This document shows, in pieces, positions 1 to 7,715 of a stretch of DNA of 16,959 bases. The translations under genes and the position numbers were made by a program. Location: positions 1-16,959 of the forward strand of contig BNWD01000012.1 in the NCBI GenBank assembly GCA_025998575.1. Reading direction: 5' to 3'. The notes beneath the pieces were generated by a model. The model made no database searches and had not been told where the DNA came from. It worked only from the letters and a program-made list of their open reading frames with translations. Every line of letters begins with the position of its first letter. The stretch's first letter is position 1. This DNA comes from Alphaproteobacteria bacterium. GTDB lineage: Bacteria > Pseudomonadota > Alphaproteobacteria > RUG11792.

Positions 1-127
1 TCAAGCAAATACAGAACTTATCAACTTCCTTTCGTGTGAATTCAAAGTATCAAAATCAAAAATCTCAATAAAAAAAGGCCAAAAATCTAAAAGAAAACTA
101 ATATCTATAAAAGCGAAAATCTACTAA
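1..127 (+). CDS. DUF167/YggU family protein, C-terminal part (cut by window edge)
   Basis: The reading frame is open from base 2 to a TAA at 125-127 and gives about 41 residues. It reads QANTELINFLSCEF, then KVSKSKISIKKGQ, then KSKRKLISIK. This follows the conserved C-terminal half of the small DUF167 (YggU) family, which typically has an ANxxLIxxLAxxLxVPKSxVxIxxGxxSRxKxxxI pattern. The biochemical role of this family is not settled. The start lies left of the window, so integrity of the whole gene cannot be judged. The visible part has no stop or frameshift, unlike the fragments that follow it. It could still be a remnant, since everything up to 1250 is degraded. Confidence 0.72.
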   Translation, partial: QANTELINFLSCEFKVSKSKISIKKGQKSKRKLISIKAKIY

Positions 128-213
128 TATATTACGGGATTATCAGCCAATTACGGTTTTGATAAAGTTTATTATAGCGGGACTAAAAATGTAGTCGCTT
201 GCAGTGGTAGTGA

Positions 214-417
214 GAGATTATAATCGAAAACAACGAGATAAATATCACTATCCATAACTTGGAGGATCAAAGAAATGCTCATCCTGTTATTAGGACTATT
301 TATGGATTCATAAATATTGTAGAATTAGAAATTCCAGTTGATAATATACGTATGATAGTAAAAAGCATAATTGCTAAAGAATATCATGGTATAAAAAAGA
401 AGGTTAAGATGCTATAA
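214..417 (+). pseudogene. Unrecognised degraded reading frame
   Basis: A 68-codon frame is bounded by TGA at 211 and TAA at 415 and has no good start codon. The peptide has a protein-like composition (for example HPVIRTIYGFINIVELEIP) rather than random AT-rich sequence. I do not recognise the family. It lies between the DUF167 end and other fragments on the same strand, so the likeliest explanation is a piece of an inactivated gene. A chance open frame cannot be excluded. Confidence 0.25.
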
Positions 418-478
418 TAAGAAAGTATGCACATAATCAATTGCATGAGATTGATAATACATAGGAGATTCTTCTTGA

Positions 479-661
479 TTTAAAACTCTGTCGATTGCAC
501 ATAAGCGGTTTATCAAAATTGTAACCGGTTGCATACACGCTGGAAATACAGCTATTTGTATAGAAGTTCATATAGGTTGCACTGATCTTGAGAATTCTAT
601 TGCAGTTAGAATGAAGGATTACATTTCATTAGATAGAAATGAACAGTATAAGCGCGCTTAA
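479..661 (+). pseudogene. Remnant of an acyl-CoA thioesterase-like (hotdog, YciA type) gene, C-terminal part
   Basis: A 60-codon frame without a start ends at TAA 659-661. The segment GCIHAGNTAICIEVHIG resembles the central hotdog strand of YciA-type thioesterases (xxxVGRTSIxVxVEVW). The tail YISLDRNEQYKRA resembles their conserved C-terminal F-V-A-x-D-x-x-G-x-P-R-x ending. The N-terminal half with the catalytic region is not visible upstream. The match is by eye, over about 45 residues. If correct, the gene is dead: no start, no N-terminal half, and a TGA immediately upstream in frame. Confidence 0.38.
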
Positions 662-810
662 AAAACAATACATGCCAATATGATTTTTATGCTATTCTAT
701 TAAGTATAGATGGAAGAGTGGAGGCGTTGTGTGGATTATTGACTGTAAAAAGTGATAGAATCGTTTTTGGAATTTCTTTATTTCTGAGTTATGTATGTTG
801 TGTAATTTGA
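652..810 (+). pseudogene. Possible remnant of pssA (CDP-diacylglycerol-serine O-phosphatidyltransferase)
   Basis: The frame from 652 to TGA 808-810 contains [20 protein letters not shown] followed by [11 protein letters not shown]. Phosphatidylserine synthases of the CDP-alcohol phosphotransferase family carry a D-G-x-x-[AD]-R-x-[LT] core and, a little later, LDSLSDxxxFGVAPAxxLY. The fragment looks like these two pieces with the intervening residues missing. The catalytic aspartate set is therefore incomplete and there is no start. It overlaps the start of the gltX fragment in another frame, so at least one of the two has lost its original boundary. The identification is tentative. Confidence 0.33.
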
Positions 811-1248
811 GGTTTGCGCCTAGTCCAACTGGATTTATGCACATTGGGAATGCTAGGGTTGCTATAATTAACTATCTGTTTTGCAGGAAAAACGGAGGTA
901 AATTATTGCTGCGAATTGATGATACCGATGCATTGCGCTCGAAGAAAGAATACGAAGAGTCGATTTTGCGGGATTTGGAATGGCTCAATATTAGTCATGA
1001 TTCGTTTTTTTCGACAGTCTGAACGGATTGAGCGTTATAAACAAGTTTTACTGCAGTTAATCGAGAAAGGAGTTGCTTATAAATGTTATGAAACGCAAGA
1101 AGAATTAGAATTTAAACGGAAGAACTCTTTATATTGTATATGCAAAAGAATTGTGCATGTTAAAAAACAAATTATTTCTCATCATAATAATTTAAAATTG
1201 TGCTTTTTTAATAAAAATTGCAGTACGCAAGTAGTTAATTTTGTATAG
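795..1248 (+). pseudogene. gltX: gltX pseudogene: N-terminal fragment of glutamyl-tRNA synthetase, frameshifted
   Basis: The start ATG at 795 is followed by [20 protein letters not shown], the class I Glu/Gln-tRNA synthetase entry with its HIGH-type motif (HIGN). [12 protein letters not shown] and LRDLEWLNI follow. The frame ends at 1022, but the next frame continues the same protein ([15 protein letters not shown], then [15 protein letters not shown]). Removing one T from the T7 run at 1005-1011 joins the two. Homology stops near 1125. The rest, up to the stop at 1246-1248, is unlike GltX. About 110 of the usual 440-480 residues remain. The KMSKS loop and the anticodon-binding domain are absent, so the product cannot charge tRNA. 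Many alphaproteobacteria have two gltX-type genes, so another copy probably serves the cell. I see no clear Shine-Dalgarno sequence before the ATG. Confidence 0.88.
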
Positions 1249-2282
1249 TCTGTGTTTATAGTATATTTTCTTTTCTAAAATTATTATTAAAAGCCTGTTT
1301 AGTATGGAAGTATAATTTTGTTTTATAACGCATACATTATATAGGAATTAAATAACGATTCGCTTTTAAATAATTGTCGTATTATTACTTATCTTGTTTA
1401 GTATTGTCGTTATCTAAATTACTATTCTATGTTAAATTATCTAATGAGTAAATATTAACTATATAGGAATTTTTTAATTTTAATGAAACAAGTTTTTATG
1501 ACTTATATCAGTCTGCATATACTTAATACTTTTATATTTTTATTCAACGTTAAAGTGTTAAAATTAGTTATATTACAATCTCCATTTTTAAAATAAAAAA
1601 ACTCTAGCTATGAGTACTATTCCTTGAAAATAAACCTATAATTAAATGAGAGTGATAGTGACGAATCCTATAAAGGAGAATGAGAATTTATATATTAGCA
1701 TACATAATCGTCTGTTTTATTTAAGTTTTGAATTTTCGGATAAATCTCGTTTGGATTTAAAAAATTTCTGCTTGAATCGTGTGCTTTATCTGCAAATCTT
1801 TTCGTTTTCTTGAGAATCATATGGCAGAGCTATACTTTGACAACATGAATTTTCGATATTTTTTCAGTAACGTTTTTGGATATACATTGTATGCAATAGG
1901 CCGCGTATATGAAGTTTAATAGTGTATTGAATTCCATAAACTACACGAACTTTTTTTAGAATCGCCAAAAAAGACTGCTTTCTCTATCTTTTTAATCATG
2001 CTGTATATTTACACTATTGCCGTACTCTTTTGTGCAATACCTATAAGGTATAATATATTCAATCACTATTTACATTCTGTCCACTATATCCCATCTCTGA
2101 GCACTCTTTCAAAATTAACGATAATATCTAATTGATACACAATCTTGCTGTCATTCTAAAATTCCCATGTAAATACCATCAAGAGGCTATCATAATTCAT
2201 TTTTATACAAGCTTATCAACTCAATCTTTTTCAAAAGAAAATAATCTCAGCTGATTATTTTCCTGATAAACCCGGGTCTTTT
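1249..2282. other. Long AT-rich spacer without a recognisable gene
   Basis: About 1 kb of strongly AT-rich sequence. The longest suggestive frame is 1646-1813 (+), with 55 codons starting MRVIVTNPIKENENLYISI. It lacks a Shine-Dalgarno sequence and I do not recognise it. No continuation of gltX, no RNA gene and no terminator hairpin stand out. It reads as eroded DNA between the gltX fragment and the ORF at 2283. Confidence 0.5.
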
Positions 2283-2702
2283 ATGGTCGATCGTTTATCA
2301 TTGAAATTTGAAGATGGAGCGCATATTTCGTTCAATTTGTTGCCGAGGCCAAGGGAAAAAGATTGGAGCCAAGAAGCTTATTCCGGCAAGAGTATACCAG
2401 AAATTTTGGATGAAGCAAATGCATGTTGTCGAATGTTTATCGAAAATATACGAACAAAAAACGATGAAGAAGCCATCACTTCTTTTTTGAAAGATGTTTT
2501 TCGCGAATTCGGCTCGAGAAGATCCTATGTCTTGTCTTCTTTTGGCACTTACCCTCCATTTATTTGGGAGATATTTGTCTTTGAAGTTCCAATTACACCA
2601 TCTGAAAACTTCGAAAATGCTTTGAAGAGCTTCACACATAAAATTCAAAATGGAGAAAGAACCCTGCTCTGCAAAGCATACGGAGTTACAAATCCATACT
2701 AA
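2283..2702 (+). CDS. Hypothetical protein, 139 residues
   Basis: I do not recognise this protein. It is soluble-looking and mixed-charge, with helical stretches (IPEILDEANACCRMFIENI, then EEAITSFLKDVFREFG) and a beta-rich middle (FGTYPPFIWEIFVFEVPI). There is no signal peptide or membrane segment. The frame is also open upstream of the ATG for about 25 codons, reading KKIISADYFPDKPGSF just before M1. No Shine-Dalgarno sequence precedes 2283. It may therefore be the surviving C-terminal part of a longer gene rather than a complete one. The 158-codon antisense frame over it is Cys/Phe-rich and less protein-like. The gene stands alone between two long spacers. Confidence 0.5.
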   Translation: MVDRLSLKFEDGAHISFNLLPRPREKDWSQEAYSGKSIPEILDEANACCRMFIENIRTKNDEEAITSFLKDVFREFGSRRSYVLSSFGTYPPFIWEIFVFEVPITPSENFENALKSFTHKIQNGERTLLCKAYGVTNPY

Positions 2703-3430
2703 CAAATAAAGCAGGCACACGCTTATAACTAACTTTTTATTCGCGTGGCTTGCGCTATCAAAATTGTGCGACATTAAGACAATGGAGTTCTGAAAGCATT
2801 TTGAAAACAGTAAAATTTTAATGAGTACTCAGCTTAATATAACAAGAACATGTTGCATGTTAATTTTCAGATTAATGAACGTAATATGGAAAAGTTAAGC
2901 ATTGCGAAAGCATAGATTTGCTGCTTTGCGGAATAAAAAAGAGGGCAAAAGGGGCATAGCTCTGAATATAAGGAGAGACGGTATGATTTAAAATTTGCGT
3001 GCTTTAGACACTGGTTAAGCAAAAACGTAATGAGCTGTAAATTCGATTTCATAGATGAGAAACTTGTATAAATATATAAAAAAAGAGGGTTATTAAAATT
3101 TGTATTGCTGTTTGTTGAATGTGAAAACCAATAGGTAATGACGCAAATTCTAATATAAAAGCTGCTTCATCAGTAAAACAGAAAAAATATTCAATTAAAT
3201 TACAAAATTCTATTTTGATGAATTATATAAAAAACAAAATATTACATTAAACATAAAAGTAGGCAAGATTTTGTTTACATCTTTAATGTGACGCCAAATG
3301 AAAAAACTAACTTTTTGAATCAAAATTACTTACAGAACATACTCACGCATATCCAATCTTGCTAAGAAATATGATTGTTATTATATTTCCTTAAAAGCGA
3401 GGTCACAAATAATGTATATAAAAACTACCA
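2703..3430. other. Spacer without a convincing gene
   Basis: About 730 bp of AT-rich DNA downstream of both the ORF at 2283 and the minus-strand cluster ending at 3431. A 44-codon plus-strand frame near 2933-3070 (KRGQKGHSSEYKERRYDLKF and onward, to TAA) and an opposite minus-strand frame at 2867-3052 are open, but neither has start signals or a recognisable family. A secretin gene, which might be expected after a PilP-like gene, is not present here. No clear rho-independent terminator follows the minus-strand cluster. Confidence 0.45.
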
Positions 3431-3760
3431 TCATCTACTCCCTAGCACAGAAAAGAAGGCCACGTTTCCTTGTTCGAGCTCTATGTAGACGCCAGATTCT
3501 GTCACTTTTTCGATTACAAATCCGTCTTTTTCACCAAGACTGGAATACGGCTGGTTGTTTATCCAAACCGTCCACTCGCTCTCATTGACATAAAAAATTC
3601 CAGAAATTACAATCTGTTTTTTATCTTTTTCCGGCTCTTTTTTGCCGTTTAACATATCAAAAACTGCTTTAGATTCATGTTCGTTCATAAAAAGCGAGTC
3701 AGCAAAACAGTTTGCGTGAAACATAAAAATAATGATTAATTTGATGAAAATGTTTCGCAT
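3431..3760 (-). CDS. Small exported PilP/GspC/GspB-like protein
   Basis: 109 residues. The N-terminus (MRNIFIKLIIIFMFHANCFA) is a typical Sec signal peptide with likely cleavage after Ala20, so the mature protein of about 90 residues is periplasmic. After a charged linker (KKEPEKDKKQ), the folded part reads ISGIFYVNESEWTVWINNQP, then DGFVIEKVTESGVYIELEQG, then VAFFSV. This is the small beta-domain pattern seen in PilP, the GspC homology region and GspB (xGIxYxxxxxWxVWINxxxY, then G-x-x-V-x-x-V-x-x-x-G-V-x-L). Proteins of this kind link the inner-membrane platform to the outer-membrane secretin. The ATG lies inside the end of the preceding gene (25-nt overlap) and has no Shine-Dalgarno sequence, which suggests translational coupling. 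The family call is from fold pattern and context, not strong sequence identity. Confidence 0.55.
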   Translation of the reverse strand: MRNIFIKLIIIFMFHANCFADSLFMNEHESKAVFDMLNGKKEPEKDKKQIVISGIFYVNESEWTVWINNQPYSSLGEKDGFVIEKVTESGVYIELEQGNVAFFSVLGSR

Positions 3761-4260
3761 GTTAACACGGTTTTTATAGATGGTTTTAAAGTTAAATTTT
3801 TCGATATTCTGTCTATCTTTATATCGGTAATTTTTATGAATCCTGAAGAATAATTATCTAAACTTTTCATAAAATCAAAAACAAATTTATCATGCCAGAA
3901 AACAGCTGAGACAATATATATAACTTTTTTTATGTTGCCTAAATGCACTGTTTCAAGCTCTTTTATTTCCAAATTGGTTCCCAAATGCTTTCTGTAAATA
4001 TCGTCTATGAACTCATCAAAATTTATCTTTGGATTTTTAAATAAATGCCTCCGAATAAACTCTAAGAATTTTTTATTTTGCAAAATTTTCTTAGCAATAT
4101 TTGCGTCTTTTTCTATTATCTGCAAATGAGCTCTCTTTTTTTCTTTGAAAGAATTTATCATAAAATTTACAGAAAGTATAAATAAAATTAACGTAAAAAA
4201 TGAGACAATTTGTTTTATGTTGACTAATTTTATATATTTATTAAAAGGAGCGCTTTTCAT
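3736..4260 (-). CDS. GspM/PilO-like inner-membrane assembly protein
   Basis: 174 residues. A short cytoplasmic N-terminus is followed by one membrane segment at about 17-37 (IVSFFTLILFILSVNFMI), a charged helical stretch (about 40-70) and a C-terminal alpha/beta part. That part contains VIYIVSAVFWHDKFVFDFMK and SSGFIKITDIKIDRISKN, then a final strand. This is the layout of PilO and GspM: one TM, a coiled coil, then a ferredoxin-like domain with beta-alpha-beta order, where the helix after the first strand has the form F-x-x-F-[ML]-x-x-L. Length fits the family (about 160-200). It starts 3 nt after the upstream gene with no Shine-Dalgarno sequence, as expected for a coupled operon gene. Its place directly after a GspL-like gene copies the gspL-gspM and pilN-pilO order. 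Sequence identity to named families looks low. Confidence 0.5.
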   Translation of the reverse strand: MKSAPFNKYIKLVNIKQIVSFFTLILFILSVNFMINSFKEKKRAHLQIIEKDANIAKKILQNKKFLEFIRRHLFKNPKINFDEFIDDIYRKHLGTNLEIKELETVHLGNIKKVIYIVSAVFWHDKFVFDFMKSLDNYSSGFIKITDIKIDRISKNLTLKPSIKTVLTCETFSSN

Positions 4261-4263
4261 GAT

Positions 4264-5364
4264 CTAATTCGCATTTATATCAACAAAAGCATCCATAGTT
4301 TTTGTGTCAATTTTTATTGATGCGTTTTGTATTTTGTCAACTTTAGATTCAAACATGTGATTTTTCAATAACTCTTTGAAATCAAATTGATCTGCACACC
4401 TACAATCTATATTGTTCCAAATGTTGATTTCTGATAAAATGCTCTTGTCTATCTTTTCCAATACATTGTTGCATTCTGCGATTTGAGTTTTTACTTTTGA
4501 TATAGTTGACATTTCACAAAAACATTGAGCAATAAAAAACAATGAAAAAACAGAGAATGCGACTTTAATTATGTTGTTCGTGTTCTTCCTATATTTCAAA
4601 AATGCATTATCTATATGCTCGCAGATGACGTTCATCTCTCCATTTGATTTCTCGAAAAATAGTTCCAAAACAGAATCTGTTATGGAGTAAATAGCAATAT
4701 TTTCAGTAGAAATTTTATGCGTTTTTTGTATATATTTTATTGTATTTTCTATTTCTGCTTTTTTATTTTCTATTTTTATGACGCAATTTCTATAGCAGAT
4801 TATGCCATTTTTAGTGTATACTATTATCTCGCAATTGTTATTTCTTTCGACTGTGAATAGCGAGCAAGAAAACTTATTTTCATCTAGCGGAAAATTCTGA
4901 AAGTACTCAGAAACGATCCATTTCGGCCAACAAGTCAATGAAACATCGTAGTTTTCTGATACAATTTTATTGATTACTTTTGCTATCTCAATATCTAATT
5001 TGGCGGCACAAACAGTCAAGAATGCCCCTTTATTGGAAAATTTGTCATAAAAGACAGTATTTACAAGTTCTTTTTGAAAAGAGAGCATACTTTTAGCCAA
5101 ATTTTGCAGTTCTTTATTCGTGACAGTTTTCTTTAATATTGACTTACAAGTCATAAATTTATTCGATATAACTAAAGTCATTGAAAGAGTTTTATTCAAT
5201 TGCAAATAGTTGAAAATTTCGTCATATTTATCTAAATAAAATGATAATTTTTTCAAAATATTCTTATTGTTAATATGGAATAAATCAATGCAATCGTCTG
5301 AAATAATTATTCTGAGAAACTCACTTTTAGTCTGAGCATTCAGAAAATTTAAAATACTTTTCAT
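4264..5364 (-). CDS. GspL/PilM-PilN-like cytoplasmic-membrane platform protein
   Basis: 366 residues. A large soluble N-terminal region (about 1-260) is followed by one membrane segment at about 265-285 (IIKVAFSVFSLFFIAQCFC), a heptad-like stretch (SKVKTQIAECNNVLEKIDKS) and about 60 more residues. This is the GspL arrangement: an actin-like cytoplasmic domain that contacts the secretion ATPase, one TM, then a periplasmic coiled coil and small domain. In type IV pili the same parts are split into PilM and PilN. I see no clear phosphate-binding motifs in the N-terminal part, which is also usual for GspL. A weak AGGA sits 8 nt before the ATG. It is the first gene of a three-gene cluster with GspM/PilO-like and PilP-like proteins. 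The assignment rests on architecture plus gene order. No secretin or ATPase gene is in the window. Confidence 0.5.
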   Translation of the reverse strand: MKSILNFLNAQTKSEFLRIIISDDCIDLFHINNKNILKKLSFYLDKYDEIFNYLQLNKTLSMTLVISNKFMTCKSILKKTVTNKELQNLAKSMLSFQKELVNTVFYDKFSNKGAFLTVCAAKLDIEIAKVINKIVSENYDVSLTCWPKWIVSEYFQNFPLDENKFSCSLFTVERNNNCEIIVYTKNGIICYRNCVIKIENKKAEIENTIKYIQKTHKISTENIAIYSITDSVLELFFEKSNGEMNVICEHIDNAFLKYRKNTNNIIKVAFSVFSLFFIAQCFCEMSTISKVKTQIAECNNVLEKIDKSILSEINIWNNIDCRCADQFDFKELLKNHMFESKVDKIQNASIKIDTKTMDAFVDINAN

Positions 5365-5385
5365 GGATATTTTCCTAAAAGTTTA

Positions 5386-5414
5386 TATAGCCTTACGCTT
5401 ATAGATTCCAGCAA
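5386..5414 (-). promoter_or_regulatory. Weak candidate promoter for the GspL-like cluster
   Basis: Reading the minus strand, TTGCTG (5409-5414) and GCTATA (5386-5391) are separated by 17 nt, upstream of the ATG at 5364. Both hexamers deviate from consensus, and chance matches are common in AT-rich DNA. The 85-nt gap after lpxI leaves room for a promoter, but read-through from recA-lpxI is equally possible. Confidence 0.22.
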
Positions 5415-5449
5415 TTTTAGTAAAATAAGTGTTAATTTTTAAGAAAAAT

Positions 5450-6250
5450 TTAGATTCCGATAACAAATAATTTTTGATCGTTTGCAAATTTAATCGTTTT
5501 TTCAAAATCGATAATTTGAGAATTGTTGGCGCCAAGAGCTATGCCGGCTAAGCCAGCATTAACTGCCTCTCCGATCGTTTTCTCTCCGATTGTAGCCATA
5601 TCGATTGCGCTCTCCTGATTGATCTTTGCCATCTTGATCAAAACCCCTCCGAACTTAGCAATTTTCAATGCTTTGCAGCGCGAAATGAGCTCGCTCGTGC
5701 CTTCTGCTGCCTCTATCCCTAAGATTAGTCCTTCTTGGACAACAACAGCCTGTCCGACGTCAGTTTTCGATAATGTGTTTAAAACGAACAATCCTCTGGC
5801 TATGTCTTTGAGGTCCAATTCAGTTGGCTTCTGCGTAGTCAAAAGTCCGCTTGGAGTCAGCAATGTGTCGAGGATGCTTTGCGGACTGAGGACTGATAAG
5901 CCTTCAATTTTTAATAATTTCTTAACGCCTTTTAGCAGTGCATCATCTCCAAGAAATGCCCGAACGCCAAGACTTCGAATCCACTTTTTGCCAACAGAAT
6001 CAGTCTTTAAAGACAAAAAACTAGGTCTCTTCACATTTCCGCAAAATAAGATTTCTGCTGCGTTTGAAGAGCGTATAAAATCCAAAATTTTGCCAATTTC
6101 TCCAATTTTGAATGAAGGATATTCAACTGGCCCGAAGCCATCTATCGAGACTACAACATGTTCTCTTTTCAGATTTTTGAGTTTTTCAATGATTTTTAGC
6201 GGTAAGTCACCACCTCCAGCAACAACAGCGACAGTTGCCGAGTTATTCAT
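5450..6250 (-). CDS. lpxI: LpxI, UDP-2,3-diacylglucosamine pyrophosphatase (DUF1009)
   Basis: 266 residues, normal for LpxI. The enzyme hydrolyses UDP-2,3-diacylglucosamine to lipid X and UMP, the fourth step of lipid A synthesis. It replaces LpxH in most alphaproteobacteria. Visible signatures are the N-terminal nucleotide-binding loop AGGGDLP (11-17), GDDALL (101-106), the DIARG segment near 149-153, and the family hallmark [11 protein letters not shown] with LGIEAAEGT (about 164-185). These are followed by SRC and GGVLIKMAK. The window therefore comes from an organism that makes, or recently made, lipid A. The ATG overlaps the recA stop region by 8 nt and has GAGG 6 nt upstream, so it is coupled to recA. 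In many alphaproteobacteria lpxI sits in an lpxD-fabZ-lpxA-lpxI-lpxB cluster. Here it has moved next to recA. Confidence 0.93.
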   Translation of the reverse strand: MNNSATVAVVAGGGDLPLKIIEKLKNLKREHVVVSIDGFGPVEYPSFKIGEIGKILDFIRSSNAAEILFCGNVKRPSFLSLKTDSVGKKWIRSLGVRAFLGDDALLKGVKKLLKIEGLSVLSPQSILDTLLTPSGLLTTQKPTELDLKDIARGLFVLNTLSKTDVGQAVVVQEGLILGIEAAEGTSELISRCKALKIAKFGGVLIKMAKINQESAIDMATIGEKTIGEAVNAGLAGIALGANNSQIIDFEKTIKFANDQKLFVIGI

Positions 6251-7364
6251 CGGCAGCCTCTATGTTCTCCTCATGCTCCTGTTCCGAACTATCCGCTGCC
6301 TCTTCTTGCTCAGGTTCCAAATTACCCGAAGAGCTTTCGTGTTCAATCTCTAAATTGCCAGTCATTAATGCTGCCGCAACATTTCCTGCATTCGCGCGAA
6401 TAGCACTTTCGATTTCAGCAGCGATATTCAAGTTTTCCTTCAAAAACGCTCGCGCAGCTTCCTTTCCTTGTCCTAGACGCGTCGAGCCGAAAGAATACCA
6501 AGAGCCAGATTTCTCAACGATTCCAGCTTTGACGCCCAAATCGATCAATTCGCCATTTTTCGAAACGCCCTCACCATATATGATGTCGAAATCGACTATC
6601 TTAAACGGAGGCGCCAGCTTATTTTTAACAACCTTAACCCTAGTCTGATTGCCAAGCATCGTATCCTTGTCTTTTATTGCGCCAGTTCGCCGAATATCAA
6701 GACGAACAGAAGCATAGAATTTCAGTGCGTTTCCACCAGTCGTTGTTTCAGGATTGCCAAACATCACGCCAATTTTCTGTCGAATTTGATTGATAAAAAT
6801 CACCATGCAATTCGTTTTCGCAACAGAACCTGTCAATTTCCGTAGAGCCTGACTCATCAATCTGGCCTGAAGTCCCATATGAGACTCCCCCATGTCGCCT
6901 TCCAGTTCAGCCTTCGGAACAAGCGCAGCGACGCTATCAACAACCAAGACATCAATAGCGCCACTTCGAACCAAAGTGTCTGCAATCTCCAATCCCTGTT
7001 CTCCAGTGTCCGGCTGAGAAATGATCAAATTATCGATATCTATATGCAAATTTCTTGCATAAACAGGATCCAAAGCATGCTCAGCATCGATAAACGCACA
7101 TGCTCCCCCTGCCGCTTGAGCGTTTGCGATAACGTGCAAAGTCAAAGTAGTCTTCCCAGACGATTCAGGACCATAGATTTCAACGATGCGGCCTTTCGGC
7201 AGTCCACCAATTCCAAGCGCGATATCAAGGCTTAAAGACCCAGTTGAAATCGAATCAATATCAATAACTTCACGCTGTCCAAGCCGCATGATCGATCCCT
7301 TGCCATATGCACGCTCAATCTGCTGCAACGCGGCATCCAGCGCCTTATTCTTATCAGTCGTCAT
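6243..7364 (-). CDS. recA: RecA recombinase
   Basis: RecA forms ATP-dependent filaments on single-stranded DNA, drives homologous pairing and triggers LexA self-cleavage where SOS exists. All hallmarks are present: Walker [10 protein letters not shown] (65-73), Walker B LVVDS ending at about 144, the L1/L2 DNA-binding loops with [20 protein letters not shown], and [11 protein letters not shown]. The product is 373 residues from the ATG at 7364. I prefer that start because GAGGG lies 8 nt upstream. The in-frame TTG at 7388 lies only a few bases after the predicted transcription start. The C-terminal tail beyond about residue 325 is longer and more acidic than usual ([18 protein letters not shown]). 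A strong promoter lies upstream and lpxI overlaps its end. I see no obvious alphaproteobacterial SOS box (GTTC-N7-GTTC) next to the promoter. Confidence 0.97.
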   Translation of the reverse strand: MTTDKNKALDAALQQIERAYGKGSIMRLGQREVIDIDSISTGSLSLDIALGIGGLPKGRIVEIYGPESSGKTTLTLHVIANAQAAGGACAFIDAEHALDPVYARNLHIDIDNLIISQPDTGEQGLEIADTLVRSGAIDVLVVDSVAALVPKAELEGDMGESHMGLQARLMSQALRKLTGSVAKTNCMVIFINQIRQKIGVMFGNPETTTGGNALKFYASVRLDIRRTGAIKDKDTMLGNQTRVKVVKNKLAPPFKIVDFDIIYGEGVSKNGELIDLGVKAGIVEKSGSWYSFGSTRLGQGKEAARAFLKENLNIAAEIESAIRANAGNVAAALMTGNLEIEHESSSGNLEPEQEEAADSSEQEHEENIEAADE

Positions 7365-7372
7365 CAACCAAA

Positions 7373-7377
7373 CCCTC
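7373..7377 (-). promoter_or_regulatory. Shine-Dalgarno of recA, fixes the start
   Basis: GAGGG on the minus strand, 8 nt before the ATG at 7364. It supports this ATG over the upstream TTG at 7388. The tssK start has a near-identical leader (TGAGGGTTTGG before the start codon). Confidence 0.6.
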
Positions 7378-7400
7378 ACCAACACCAATCATATACTTAT

Positions 7401-7430
7401 ATTATACCAAATTCTGAAAGATGATTTCAA
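7401..7430 (-). promoter_or_regulatory. recA-lpxI promoter (sigma70 type)
   Basis: On the minus strand, TTGAAA (7425-7430) and a perfect TATAAT (7401-7406) are separated by 18 nt. The predicted transcription start is near 7394, giving a leader of about 30 nt before the recA ATG. This is the best promoter match in the window and faces away from the plus-strand promoter at 7653. Confidence 0.72.
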
Positions 7431-7505
7431 GATTGGAGTTTTGCGCTTGGAGAAGGAGTTAAATTTTACACATAATATTTAATAATTATTGAGAAATATG
7501 CAAGC

Positions 7506-7529
7506 TTCTGAACAATAGATTGTTAAGAA
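7506..7529. repeat. 24-bp imperfect palindrome in the divergent intergenic region
   Basis: The left arm TTCTGAACAAT (7506-7516) and right arm ATTGTTAAGAA (7519-7529) are separated by AG and match with one mismatch. The inner AACAAT-AG-ATTGTT is exact. There is no T tract after it on either side, so it is not a rho-independent terminator. It lies between the diverging recA promoter and the promoter at 7653, as a repressor-binding site might, but about 75 bp from the nearer -35 box. Confidence 0.45.
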
Positions 7530-7652
7530 CACGTCTTGTAATTTTAGTTATTATAATGAGCAACAGAGTCTTTTTTAGATTTTAGATCACATTTGCATTA
7601 ATATTACGTTAATTTTCATCAGTTTCACAAAAATTCCCAGTTGGCTATTCCG

Positions 7653-7682
7653 TTCGCCTTTTAAATTAACTTGAAGTATAAT
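7653..7682 (+). promoter_or_regulatory. Candidate promoter for the frameshifted gene at 7716
   Basis: A perfect TATAAT (7677-7682) is preceded 18 nt upstream by a poor -35 TTCGCC (7653-7658). The predicted start lies near 7689. A GAGAGG Shine-Dalgarno sequence then precedes the ATG at 7716. Confidence 0.5.
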
Positions 7683-7715
7683 GGCTGTGTTTGATAATTT
7701 AAGAGAGGTGATGGG

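Noticed and set aside
2298..2774. 158-codon minus-strand frame opposite the ORF at 2283
   Set aside because: Its product is rich in Cys, Phe and Trp, with no domain and no good Shine-Dalgarno sequence. The plus-strand frame has a more ordinary protein composition.
2867..3052. 61-codon minus-strand frame
   Set aside because: No start signals, no recognisable family, and the opposite strand is equally open over most of it.
6235..6648. 137-codon plus-strand Ser/Ala-rich frame over the recA 3' end
   Set aside because: It is the antisense of the acidic RecA tail; low complexity arises from Glu/Ala codons read backwards.
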